Source: a virus. From it: DNA of 39,850 nt. Under the pieces are notes generated by a model, which saw only the letters and a list, made by a program, of their open reading frames with translations, ran no database searches and was not told where the DNA came from. A program made the translations under genes and the position numbers. Below are positions 7,221-15,245 of the stretch, one piece after another; the stretch's first letter is position 1; each line of letters begins with the position of its first letter. The stretch is from IMG/VR virus record IMGVR_UViG_3300028837_000766, positions 1 through 39,850 of that record, one strand, 5' to 3'.

Positions 7221-7229
7221 GGAGGAAAG

Positions 7230-7436
7230 ATGAACATAGAGACAATGTCAAAACTGATTCAGGACATAGCGATAGCAGAGGTATTTCGCTATGACGATGA
7301 TATTTGGATTAAAACGAATGCATCTCATAATGATGCTGGATTTCAATGCGTTGATCTCCGTGTTGGAAGCTTGGTATATCTGAAGCAAGGAACGAAAGTT
7401 ACACAAGTTCAGGCTTGCGTCTATCTATACACATAG
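7230..7436 (+). CDS. Hypothetical small protein
   Basis: A 68-residue protein from the ATG at 7230, chosen because TTTAGGAGGAAAG precedes it. A GTG at 7185 in the same frame is rejected because it lies inside the hairpin loop and has no SD. Alternating beta pattern (AEVFRYDDDIWIKTN, SLVYLKQGTKVTQ). No family recognised. It sits directly before the protease/scaffold gene. Confidence 0.6.
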   Translation: MNIETMSKLIQDIAIAEVFRYDDDIWIKTNASHNDAGFQCVDLRVGSLVYLKQGTKVTQVQACVYLYT

Positions 7437-7445
7437 GAGGTAACC

Positions 7446-9425
7446 ATGCCATATAGGACAGTGGCTGAACTGCCAGACAATGTTAAGGCATTACCCGCCC
7501 GTGCTAAGGAAATCTATATGAAGGCATTTAATAGCGCCTTCGATCAATACGAAGGCGAGGAACACAAAGCCCACGCTACTGCATGGACAGCCGTGGAGAG
7601 GGTATATAAGAAAGTGGGCGACAAATGGGTAGCCAAGGAGGCAAAAATGGAATCAGTGAAATTAAGTGAAGCAGAACTCAGTGCTGAAGATAAGAGGACT
7701 AGGTTGCAAGCGGCTTTAACCACTGAGTATCACCTGGATGTGGATAATACTATCCCGAGAGGTGTATGGATTGAGGATGTTTTTGAGGGATATGTAATTT
7801 ATAGAGTTAATGACCAATGTTATAAGGCAACTTATAAGTTGGGTGAAGATGGAGAGGCTACTTTTGGAGAACCGAAGAAGGTAATCTCTGAAAGAATCTA
7901 CAAGCCGATGGAATCACTCCAGATGAAATACTCCGAGATTCTACACGAAGTCGGCAAGCGCAATGCGACGCTAGATGCCGCTAGAGTGAAAAAAATCGTA
8001 GCTTTATGCCAGGAGTTATTGTCGTCTGAGGCAGAGCCAGAGGAGAAGAAAACTGCCGAGGCATTGAAAGAGGCAACCTCCGTGTTGGTGTGGCTCCAGG
8101 AACAAGCGCCAACTAAAAGAGAGGAAGGGCAAAGTTATCCTGCGGCCGCCTTTGCTTATGTGGCTGATTCAGAGAAATCAACAACATGGAAACTCCGCCT
8201 ATGGGAAGACCTGGAGAAGAAGGTCACTCGGGCTCAGTTGGGTAGGGCTGCCGCCGCATTGAGTCCCGGTGGATTCCGAGGACAGAAGGTAGCAATACCG
8301 GCTGCTGCTTTATCTGCTGTCAAGCGGACGATAAGGGCCGAATATAGGAAACTGGGAGTGGAAGACGAGGAGATCCCAAAGTGGGTAAAGGAAACGGAGA
8401 CAAGGGAGCTCGTACAGAATTATACACCACTTACCGAAGCCAAGTTTGACAAGGGGCGGGCTGCTGTCGTTGTTATCAAGGCTGGCTTCAATGCTACCGA
8501 GGACCGCTACTATCCAGCCGAAGTTCTCAAAAGGGATTACGGGATATTTGAAGGCATGAAAATGTATGCGGATCATCCAACTGAAGAAGAGGACAAAGCA
8601 CGTCCTGAGAGATCTATTAAGGACTGGGTGGCCACATTAACCGAAGTTCAGTGTGACGGAAACGGCGTAGTTACTGGTGTTGCCGAGATTGTCGAGCCGT
8701 GGCTGATGCAGAAGTTAGCCTCGCTGCGAGATAAGCAAATGCTCTCAGAAATGGGCATTTCTATCAATGCGGTGGGCAGTGCTTCCAAAGGCACCATCGA
8801 CGGCAAGGAAACCCTGGTGATAGAGAAACTTGTAGCTGCCAGGTCAGTTGATTTTGTGACTGAACCTGGGGCTGGCGGAGTCGTCACATTTTACGAATCA
8901 GATAGAAGCCATGATATTGACTTAGTGGAACTGTCGATCTTAAAGGAGAAGCGCCCTGATTTGGTGAAACTTATTGAAGCCACAGTTAGGGCAGAAATAA
9001 CCCAGGAGGTAAAGAAAGCAATGGAGAACGAGGAACTTATCAAGGAAAAGGATACCCAGATTGCGACTCTTACCAAAGAGCGTGATGACCTCAAAGAAGT
9101 TGCTGAGAAGGCAGAGAAGGAGAGAGTGAAAGCTGAAGCACAAGCCACTATTAAAGAGGCTGTAGACAAGGCCGAGCTACCCGATGCTGCCAAGGAACGT
9201 CTTATCGAGAGGTTCAAGGATGCTGAGACTGCTGATGGAATAGTGGAAGCGGTACAGTCTGAAATAGATTATATCGCTAAGCTGTCGGAAAGCGGCAAAG
9301 TGAAGGGCATGGGAGCCAGTAAATCTGACCCCGAGAAGGACAAGGAAGCCCTTAAAGAGAGCTTCAAGCGAATGAACCCGGACTGGACGGACGCACAATT
9401 AGATGTTGCCGTCGCTGGGCGCTAA
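7446..9425 (+). CDS. ChaB domain-prohead protease-scaffold fusion
   Basis: A 659-residue protein with three parts. Residues 1-60 match the ChaB family (LPDNVKALPARAKEIYMKAFNSA...TAWTAVERVYKK). After a linker, residues about 345-480 form a phage capsid maturation protease: YYPAEVL, then MYADHPT with candidate His377, and SVDFVTEPGAGG with candidate Ser467. The end (about 500-659) is a long charged coiled coil typical of internal scaffolds. It would shape the prohead and then cleave scaffold and itself before packaging. SD AGGAGGT is ideal. An internal ATG at 7647 could give a shorter product without ChaB. Confidence 0.82.
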   Translation: MPYRTVAELPDNVKALPARAKEIYMKAFNSAFDQYEGEEHKAHATAWTAVERVYKKVGDKWVAKEAKMESVKLSEAELSAEDKRTRLQAALTTEYHLDVDNTIPRGVWIEDVFEGYVIYRVNDQCYKATYKLGEDGEATFGEPKKVISERIYKPMESLQMKYSEILHEVGKRNATLDAARVKKIVALCQELLSSEAEPEEKKTAEALKEATSVLVWLQEQAPTKREEGQSYPAAAFAYVADSEKSTTWKLRLWEDLEKKVTRAQLGRAAAALSPGGFRGQKVAIPAAALSAVKRTIRAEYRKLGVEDEEIPKWVKETETRELVQNYTPLTEAKFDKGRAAVVVIKAGFNATEDRYYPAEVLKRDYGIFEGMKMYADHPTEEEDKARPERSIKDWVATLTEVQCDGNGVVTGVAEIVEPWLMQKLASLRDKQMLSEMGISINAVGSASKGTIDGKETLVIEKLVAARSVDFVTEPGAGGVVTFYESDRSHDIDLVELSILKEKRPDLVKLIEATVRAEITQEVKKAMENEELIKEKDTQIATLTKERDDLKEVAEKAEKERVKAEAQATIKEAVDKAELPDAAKERLIERFKDAETADGIVEAVQSEIDYIAKLSESGKVKGMGASKSDPEKDKEALKESFKRMNPDWTDAQLDVAVAGR

Positions 9426-9450
9426 GTAAATAACTAGGAGGTAAAATACT

Positions 9451-10389
9451 ATGAGTCCACAAGGAGTTTATCCAGTAGCGGATGTCTGTGCTATAGGAGA
9501 TGAGATTTCATCTACCTATGAAGGCAGACACATAACCCTATACGCTGACAACCTGCAACACGGCAATCTAACAGTAGTCACCAAAGGCTACCCCGTCTGG
9601 TGGGGTGATACTGGTGTTGGTGTGGCATTTGCGACACAAGTGCTAGGAGAAAATCCCCTTATTGCTGTAGATACTGAGGGTATCTGGTGTCAGGACGTCT
9701 ACGCCTTTGATGCCATCCAGAATTCTGATGTTGCTCCTGGAGACCAGCTCTTCATCAACGATACTACCGGAGTGATTAGCAAAAACAACGATATGGCAGT
9801 CGGTAGACCTTTCGGCTATGCCCTAGGGACTATCACTGGTGGCAATGAAGAAAGCATCGCTGTCAAGGTTCACTGGGACCCATCCTTAGACCCAGCTAAG
9901 CGAGAGTTCTATACTGCAGGCGATGGTGCGTATGCCTATGGCAAACACTACACAGCCATCTTTGCTGGTGGGCAGAATACCGGCCTTGAGTATCATGACC
10001 AGCGAGTAACCGGTGCACAGGATGGAGGCATCTATGGTTGGGCCACATGGATGGAACTTGCCGCAGCCTTCGTGCCTGATGGCAATTTGATAGTGGCTCA
10101 CGAAATCGGCATCTATGATGTTGGTTGTGGTCTCAACGTCGCTGGCAGAGTTGTTATGCAACAGATGCAGGCACAGCTAGCCGCAGTTCCTAATACTTCA
10201 TTCCACTGGTTTAGGCTGAACCTTGCTGCTGCGGGCGGGACTGCTACGGCTGTTATAGCTGCAGCTAACCCCGAATCAATCGGCTTTGTCATAGACGTAG
10301 CCATAAACGCAGCTAACAAAATCGGCAATGTTCCATTGTTTGACATTGTCGGTCATGGCATTGGCTTTGTCGAAGTCTTCAGTGTGTAA
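9451..10389 (+). CDS. Capsid decoration-like protein
   Basis: A 312-residue protein between scaffold and capsid genes. Residues about 60-130 (VDTEGIWCQDVYAFDAIQNSDVAPGDQLFIN) resemble DUF2190/capsid cement proteins that lock the outer capsid lattice. The C-terminal half is glycine- and alanine-rich, beta-like and unrecognised. The perfect SD CTAGGAGGTAAA predicts high expression, which fits a virion protein made in many copies. The longer than usual C-terminal half could be an exposed domain. Confidence 0.6.
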   Translation: MSPQGVYPVADVCAIGDEISSTYEGRHITLYADNLQHGNLTVVTKGYPVWWGDTGVGVAFATQVLGENPLIAVDTEGIWCQDVYAFDAIQNSDVAPGDQLFINDTTGVISKNNDMAVGRPFGYALGTITGGNEESIAVKVHWDPSLDPAKREFYTAGDGAYAYGKHYTAIFAGGQNTGLEYHDQRVTGAQDGGIYGWATWMELAAAFVPDGNLIVAHEIGIYDVGCGLNVAGRVVMQQMQAQLAAVPNTSFHWFRLNLAAAGGTATAVIAAANPESIGFVIDVAINAANKIGNVPLFDIVGHGIGFVEVFSV

Positions 10390-10418
10390 AAACCAAACAA
10401 AAAGGAGTGAAAAGGAAA

Positions 10419-10760
10419 ATGCGTAAACTAAATCTAAAGAACTACACCGTAATAGTTGATGTCCCTGACCAGATGAATCAGGGACAGCTAATGAAGGCCG
10501 AACTTCCCTATCAGGTCAAGACCTCACTTCTTAATCTAATGTTCATTCCAGATTTGCAGTTGAACGGTGCTGAACTGGTCAAGCAGAATGTGCTGGCTAT
10601 GAAGCTAGAGACCTGCAAAGAGGATGAAATCCTGCTAGAAGACGAAGAGTACAACAGGATTAAAAGAGCAATAGATACCTTCAAGGGCTTTGGTAGAAAC
10701 GATGTAGAATTAGTAACACGCATTAACGAGGCGGAAGTGGTGGAGGTGAAATCAAAATAA
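10419..10760 (+). CDS. Hypothetical head-region protein
   Basis: A 113-residue protein from the ATG at 10419; an in-frame GTG at 10407 overlaps the GGAG SD and is rejected. It lies between decoration and major capsid genes. It has a beta-like N-terminus (YTVIVDVPDQ) and a helical centre. KGFGRNDVELVTRI near the end looks conserved in character. It may be a capsid assembly or cement component, but this is inferred from position only. Confidence 0.6.
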   Translation: MRKLNLKNYTVIVDVPDQMNQGQLMKAELPYQVKTSLLNLMFIPDLQLNGAELVKQNVLAMKLETCKEDEILLEDEEYNRIKRAIDTFKGFGRNDVELVTRINEAEVVEVKSK

Positions 10761-10779
10761 ACACAGGGAGGAAACTCTA

Positions 10780-11913
10780 ATGGAACTTATGCAATTGATG
10801 GAGGATTGGAAGGGGTATGTCGCCCTTAACGATGTGAACAGGGGCGAAGGCTATGAGCAGAAACTAAAGGAGACAATTGACCTGCTCAGTAATGCTAAAA
10901 ACCTTCCTCCTCATAAGCACGAATACCTAATCAAGGAAGCACTGACCACATCCGATTTCCCTTTACTGTTCGGCGATGTGCTGGACAGACAGGTTTTGGC
11001 ATCCTATAAGGCGGTTGATCCTGTATGGAAGGCATTTGTCAGAATGTCCACGAATCGGGACTTCAAAGTATCAAAACGCTTTGCCGTTACCGGTGGTGAC
11101 CAATATCTGGCTCGTGTGACTGAAAAGGGTGAGTATCTAGCCAGCGAACGGAATGAGGCCGAGTACGAACTGTCTGTCTTGAAATACGGACGCCAGTTCG
11201 ATATTTCCTGGGAATCTCTGATCAACGATGACCTGGGAGCCTTGAAAGACACGCCAGAACGATTTGCTAGGGCTGCGGTGAGGACTGAGCATCGACTTGT
11301 TACCGCTATGTATGCCGACGACACTGGTACTCATGGTGCTCTTAATCTCTACGACAATGCAACTGCCGGTCCCCCGGATGAACGAAACTGGGTAGCAACC
11401 GCTTTGAGCATTGCTGCTCTTGAGACTGGTCTTGAGAGAATGGCCGCCTTTGTCGATGTCAATAACGAGCCGATAATGAATAGGGCTAAATTCCTTGTGG
11501 TCCCTCCAGCCCTAGAAATGACGGCTCGCCAAATCCTGACTTCGGCAAACAAGATGTGGGTTAGTAATGCTGCTGGTGCTCCTGTTGCATATCCCACCAA
11601 CAACGTGGTGGCGCAGATGGGCTTGACTCTCATCGTTGATCCATATCTGCCTATTCTGGACACTACACATGGTGACACTGGCTGGTATCTATTTGCTGAC
11701 CCAAGGGATATTGCGGCTATGGAATGGGCGCACCTCAGAGGGCATGAGCGACCTGAAATCTGCATGAAGGCAAGCGATAAGGTAACTATCGGCGGTGGGC
11801 CAATCGGCCCGCTCAGTGGCGACTTCGCAACCGACAATGTTCTCTACCGAGTTCGCTTGGTCTTTGGTGGATGCAAGCTCGATTGGAGAGCCACTTACGC
11901 AGGCGGCTTGTAA
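10780..11913 (+). CDS. Major capsid protein (HK97 fold, gpT-like)
   Basis: A 377-residue protein following protease/scaffold and decoration genes. ELSVLKYGRQFDISWESLIN (about residues 130-149) and the length fit Mu gpT-like/HK97-fold major capsid proteins: helical N-arm, E-loop region, then P-domain. It forms the icosahedral shell. SD GGGAGGAAA. The SDFPLLFGDVLDRQVLASY stretch in the N-arm is also typical. A strong hairpin follows the gene. Confidence 0.85.
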   Translation: MELMQLMEDWKGYVALNDVNRGEGYEQKLKETIDLLSNAKNLPPHKHEYLIKEALTTSDFPLLFGDVLDRQVLASYKAVDPVWKAFVRMSTNRDFKVSKRFAVTGGDQYLARVTEKGEYLASERNEAEYELSVLKYGRQFDISWESLINDDLGALKDTPERFARAAVRTEHRLVTAMYADDTGTHGALNLYDNATAGPPDERNWVATALSIAALETGLERMAAFVDVNNEPIMNRAKFLVVPPALEMTARQILTSANKMWVSNAAGAPVAYPTNNVVAQMGLTLIVDPYLPILDTTHGDTGWYLFADPRDIAAMEWAHLRGHERPEICMKASDKVTIGGGPIGPLSGDFATDNVLYRVRLVFGGCKLDWRATYAGGL

Positions 11914-11946
11914 TCTAAAAGGAGCATATAAAACCTGAATCTGCTT

Positions 11947-11988
11947 GTCGGGGAGTCGGCGGGTTACTCCTTTCCCGCCTTCCCCGGC
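11947..11988 (+). other. Strong two-part RNA hairpin after capsid gene
   Basis: GTCGGGGA (11947-11954) pairs with TCCCCGGC (11981-11988), with one U-G pair; an inner stem GGCGGG/CCCGCC (11958-11963 and 11974-11979) closes a 10-nt loop. No T-run follows, so it is not a standard terminator. It may stabilise the capsid mRNA, adjust downstream expression or be a processing site. Confidence 0.5.
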
Positions 11989-12002
11989 ACTAAGGAGGCA
12001 AC

Positions 12003-12302
12003 ATGGGTTCTGCAATTGATTTCCCTTGGGAAAAAGTAAATGTTATCGCTGATGCTATAGTCCACACGGGGCCGTGCGTGCTACATTCAATCGTTTGTAA
12101 CGGCATGACTGCTGTAGGTGACGTTGCTATCTACGATGGTGTTACTGCCGGTGGTACTCTTATCGGCACGCTTATTCTCAGGAGTGCCGTGCAAGTATCC
12201 TGTCAGCCATTTACCGCACTATATGATTGCGAAATGGATGTGTGTATTTTCATTGACTACGATGGTGCATTCGCTGGTAACTTCACGGTGATGTTTAAGT
12301 AG
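12003..12302 (+). CDS. Small beta-rich probable virion protein
   Basis: A 99-residue beta-rich protein with SD AAGGAGG. It contains several cysteines (VHTGPCVLHSIVCNG, DCEMDVCIF) and a jelly-roll-like pattern of short strands (VAIYDGVTAGGTLIGTLIL). The DGVTAGG-type loop is common in small phage decoration proteins. First gene of the module between capsid and neck genes. Assignment is by character and position. Confidence 0.6.
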   Translation: MGSAIDFPWEKVNVIADAIVHTGPCVLHSIVCNGMTAVGDVAIYDGVTAGGTLIGTLILRSAVQVSCQPFTALYDCEMDVCIFIDYDGAFAGNFTVMFK

Positions 12303-12307
12303 GCAAT

Positions 12308-12475
12308 ATGGCACAGGATAGAGAGCCTTACAACTCCAAATTCTGTAAAGCGGTTAAGTGCACTGAAAGGCATGGGAATAAGTGCAGCGTAGAGGAGTGT
12401 ATCTATAACCACAAGTGGGTTTTATACTGGGAAGCAACCGGCGAATATCCACCAGGGGAGGCAAACGATGCCTGA
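12308..12475 (+). CDS. Cys-rich 55-residue protein
   Basis: A frame from ATG 12308 to TGA 12473-12475. It has four cysteines in FCKAVKCTERHGNKCSVEEC (about residues 12-31) plus a histidine, suggesting a small zinc-binding fold. The SD is weak, and it overlaps the next start by 8 nt, so coupling is likely. No family recognised. Confidence 0.5.
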   Translation: MAQDREPYNSKFCKAVKCTERHGNKCSVEECIYNHKWVLYWEATGEYPPGEANDA

Positions 12476-12773
12476 TCCAAGAATATTTCCAATAGAAAGA
12501 GCAGTTGACAACGGAGGAGGCGTAGTTGATGTTAGTGGTTTGATACTTGCCGCCAATGACCATAGAGCAGACTTAGAAATTACCAATGACGGGGATTATG
12601 ATGTCTGGATCGGTCGAGGCAATGCAGCTGTAGTCGGCCTTGGGATATTCCTTGTTAATAGGGGTGGTTCCTATACTATGGACACGCAAAACCTGTTCCT
12701 TGGTGCCTTCCATGCTATCTGTGATATAGGCGAGGATAGCCACGTCGCTATAAGCGAAGGAGAATGGCAATGA
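12468..12773 (+). CDS. Small beta-rich probable virion protein
   Basis: A 101-residue protein with SD AGGGGAGG. The pattern LEITNDGDYDVWIGRGNAAV followed by G-S-Y resembles short beta-sandwich decoration or neck-whisker domains. It overlaps the next gene's start (ATGA). Function inferred from position within a block of similar genes. Confidence 0.6.
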   Translation: MPDPRIFPIERAVDNGGGVVDVSGLILAANDHRADLEITNDGDYDVWIGRGNAAVVGLGIFLVNRGGSYTMDTQNLFLGAFHAICDIGEDSHVAISEGEWQ

Positions 12774-13261
12774 CCGTCCACAATCCTGCAAGCCTATTTC
12801 CGATTTTAGATTTGATTGGTGACTTTGAGGACATTGAGGAAACCCTTGCCGCCATTTCTGAGAAGATACTGGAAGATACCGAGGCCATTCGGGAAGTCAC
12901 CGATTCTGAGGCTATCCTTACTGAGATAGCAGGGGAAATCACAACTACCGCGGCAGAACAGAATATCTATGTCGCCGTTGCCCCAGCGGGTATTTTCAGA
13001 CCTGTGTGCCTCAAGATAGACTTTACGAATCAGACAGCTACGGAGACGGTGGTTTTGAGAACTTATTATCGCATCTCGCCTGTTGCCGGTGCTCTTTTGA
13101 TTTTACAGGACACAGTAACCTATGCAGGCGTGGTTAGTCCCGAGTTAATTAATATAGACCTAGAACCTAACCGATATGGTGTTGCGGTAACGATTCAAAA
13201 CACTGCGGTAGGAACGCACCGAGCCTATGATTGGGAAGTCTTTTATTCGGAGGCTCCATGA
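12770..13261 (+). CDS. Probable virion protein, helix plus beta domain
   Basis: A 163-residue protein starting at ATG 12770, whose ATGA overlaps the previous stop and lies at good spacing from GAAGGAG; the ATG 6 nt upstream is too close to the SD. An acidic helical N-terminus (FEDIEETLAAISEKILEDTE) precedes a beta-sandwich-like domain. The helix could trimerise a fibre-like protein. No family recognised. Confidence 0.6.
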   Translation: MTVHNPASLFPILDLIGDFEDIEETLAAISEKILEDTEAIREVTDSEAILTEIAGEITTTAAEQNIYVAVAPAGIFRPVCLKIDFTNQTATETVVLRTYYRISPVAGALLILQDTVTYAGVVSPELINIDLEPNRYGVAVTIQNTAVGTHRAYDWEVFYSEAP

Positions 13262-13971
13262 TACATTATGACGCTTTAGCTATAAACAGGAATATGGCAT
13301 TAGACCTCCCATTTAGGGAGGGTGTTGGGACAATTACGCATAGTCTTGCCAAAACTAAACCTCTCATAACAATAGTGGATGTTGGGGGAGTATGGACAAC
13401 CCTTGATTCACACCTACAGGTCCTTACCCTTGATGGTGTAAATGATTACCTGTGGGCGTCTGCGGCGGATACCGGACTGTTGGACTTTACCAGTCAGGAT
13501 TATAGTATTGGCGGATGGTTCTGGCTTACGACTGGCGGATCCGATGACAAAACCTTGCTAAGTCGTTTCCTTGTAAGCACCGATGGATGGGAAATATACC
13601 ACTATACAAACCAAATTTTAACCTTACGGCATCATCATGCGACCCAAGCTCCAAATATTCGCTCAGGAGCTTTTTCAAGGAATTGGGCTTTTAATAAGTG
13701 GTGGTTTATGGGAATCAGCCGTTCAGGGGCTGCTGTTCAATTCTGGCGTGGTGATATAAACAGTTTTGGAGCTATTACAACAACTATAGACGTAGGGGGC
13801 ATAGTTGACGCAGATTCTTGCAATCGCAATCTTAATATTGGGCGTAGCCCTGCGAATGAAAATCACCATAACGGTTGCCTCTGGAGACCCCGAATATGGT
13901 TTGAGAGATATATAACCGAAGCCGAATGGCAACAGATATGGGAAAAAGAAGTGGAGTGGTTCAGGTCATGA
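13258..13971 (+). CDS. LamG-like (concanavalin A fold) protein
   Basis: A 237-residue protein beginning at the ATGA overlap at 13258 (SD CGGAGG). It has the LamG/Laminin_G_3 signature: LTLDGVNDYLW early, SQDYSIGGWFWL in the middle, RNWAFNKWWFMGISRSG, then LNIGRSPAN and a closing helix ITEAEWQQIWEK. Such domains bind carbohydrates and are exposed on capsids or fibres. Its place in the capsid-neck module suggests virion surface display. Confidence 0.75.
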   Translation: MIHYDALAINRNMALDLPFREGVGTITHSLAKTKPLITIVDVGGVWTTLDSHLQVLTLDGVNDYLWASAADTGLLDFTSQDYSIGGWFWLTTGGSDDKTLLSRFLVSTDGWEIYHYTNQILTLRHHHATQAPNIRSGAFSRNWAFNKWWFMGISRSGAAVQFWRGDINSFGAITTTIDVGGIVDADSCNRNLNIGRSPANENHHNGCLWRPRIWFERYITEAEWQQIWEKEVEWFRS

Positions 13972-14414
13972 TAGATAAGATAGGAAGAATCAGAGATATT
14001 GATGATGCCACACAGCATGTGACTTCTATATTCCCCTCAGACACCAATTTGACCTGCACATTTACAGCTCATGCCAGTGCTCATACTTGGAGCACATGGG
14101 CTGAAATTCAGGACAGTGGAGCTACTAAACTATCAGCTTCCTTCGCTGACACTCCAGGACATATCACATCCATAGTAATAGAGACAGTCAGCGATGATAC
14201 CGCTCTCTATATGTACGAAATATCCTGGGGTGCCGCTAAGAACCTCATTACATCAGGGCGGTTTGCAGGAGTTGGTAAGTTCCAAGCAGCTCATATGCAG
14301 GATAGATTCTGGGCCCCCGCCTTCCCAGCGGGACAATTGATTTATTATAGAATGAAAACCGAAACAGCAGTAGCCGATACTTGCACGATTCATCTTAGGT
14401 ATCACGCGCATTAA
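13968..14414 (+). CDS. Probable virion protein
   Basis: A 148-residue beta-rich protein. The start at ATG 13968 overlaps the LamG stop (ATGA); an in-frame ATG at 13926 lies inside the LamG gene without an SD. It resembles small phage proteins with strands and His/Trp-rich loops (FTAHASAHTWSTWAEIQDSG). Likely a surface or decoration component; no family recognised. Confidence 0.55.
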   Translation: MIDKIGRIRDIDDATQHVTSIFPSDTNLTCTFTAHASAHTWSTWAEIQDSGATKLSASFADTPGHITSIVIETVSDDTALYMYEISWGAAKNLITSGRFAGVGKFQAAHMQDRFWAPAFPAGQLIYYRMKTETAVADTCTIHLRYHAH

Positions 14415-14439
14415 GGAATACATTTAGGAGGTAAATACA

Positions 14440-14862
14440 ATGGCAGCAGGAGCATGGACTTTTACCAATGGAGCACGGACGGATATTTTAAGCGCCGTGG
14501 CGAACTTTGAAACAGCCTCATTTAAGATGGCGTTGTTTCTGAGCACCTCAGACCTCGGGGCAGCAAGCACAACCTATCCAGCAACTAATGAGCATGCTAA
14601 CGCTAACGGCTACACGACTGGGGGAATAGCGGTTGCTTTATCATTAACTGGAACGACCACGGTTAAGTGTGATATAGACACCGACCCAGTATGGACGGCG
14701 GCGGGTGGTTCAATAGTAGCCAGGTTTGCGTGTATCTATGAAGTAGCTGGTAATATAGTTTGTTATTGTCTACTTGATTCCACGCCTGCGGATGTAACCG
14801 TTACGACAGGGAACACATTGACCGTAGCAGCTCACGCTTCTGGGATTTTTGACCTGAGCTAG
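14440..14862 (+). CDS. Probable virion protein
   Basis: A 140-residue beta-rich protein with a perfect SD (TTAGGAGGTAAA), hence probably abundant. The N-terminus (WTFTNGARTDIL) and the pattern LSTSDLGA...ANGYTTGGIAV match the character of phage structural proteins that stud heads or tails. No certain family. A hairpin follows the gene. Confidence 0.6.
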   Translation: MAAGAWTFTNGARTDILSAVANFETASFKMALFLSTSDLGAASTTYPATNEHANANGYTTGGIAVALSLTGTTTVKCDIDTDPVWTAAGGSIVARFACIYEVAGNIVCYCLLDSTPADVTVTTGNTLTVAAHASGIFDLS

Positions 14863-14872
14863 AAAGTCAGCG

Positions 14873-14894
14873 GAGAGGGGGAAATCTCCCTCTC
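14873..14894 (+). other. Intergenic RNA hairpin
   Basis: GAGAGGG (14873-14879) pairs with CCCTCTC (14888-14894) over an 8-nt loop. No T-run follows; TAAGGAGGAACTATG of the next gene begins about 11 nt later. Possibly an mRNA-stabilising or weak attenuating element. Confidence 0.4.
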
Positions 14895-14915
14895 TGGGTT
14901 CTATAAGGAGGAACT

Positions 14916-15245
14916 ATGCCTTTAACATTCCCAGTAGATTGTGATTCCCCTAGAAGGAGAACCGAATACTGTTATCGGGCACAGGAACTTCTAAGGCTGG
15001 TTCATAATGGAATGGGTAGGTGGTACAGGGAAGGCTTGACGGAAACTCAATGGGGCAAGTTTCCCCAAAGGGTTAAGAACCGCTATCCCTACAAACCACA
15101 ACTAACCGAAGAGGATTGGAGGGATTTTGTCAGTCTGTTTGGTAGATTAAACCACAAGGTTGCGGTGAAGCTCTTGGAAAGCAGAGACCAGCTCAAGGAA
15201 TCTATCGCCTGGGCTATTGATGTAAACGAAATCCTAGAGGAATAA
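14916..15245 (+). CDS. Hypothetical helical protein
   Basis: A 109-residue, mainly helical and basic protein (SPRRRTEYCYRAQELLRLVH) with SD AAGGAGG. It ends one base into the next start. No domain recognised. Unlike its neighbours it is not beta-rich, so it may serve assembly rather than decoration. Confidence 0.6.
   Translation: MPLTFPVDCDSPRRRTEYCYRAQELLRLVHNGMGRWYREGLTETQWGKFPQRVKNRYPYKPQLTEEDWRDFVSLFGRLNHKVAVKLLESRDQLKESIAWAIDVNEILEE

Noticed and set aside
7185-7229. GTG start at 7185 for the 68-residue gene
   Set aside because: It lies in the loop of a hairpin and has no SD, while ATG 7230 has AGGAGGAAAG.
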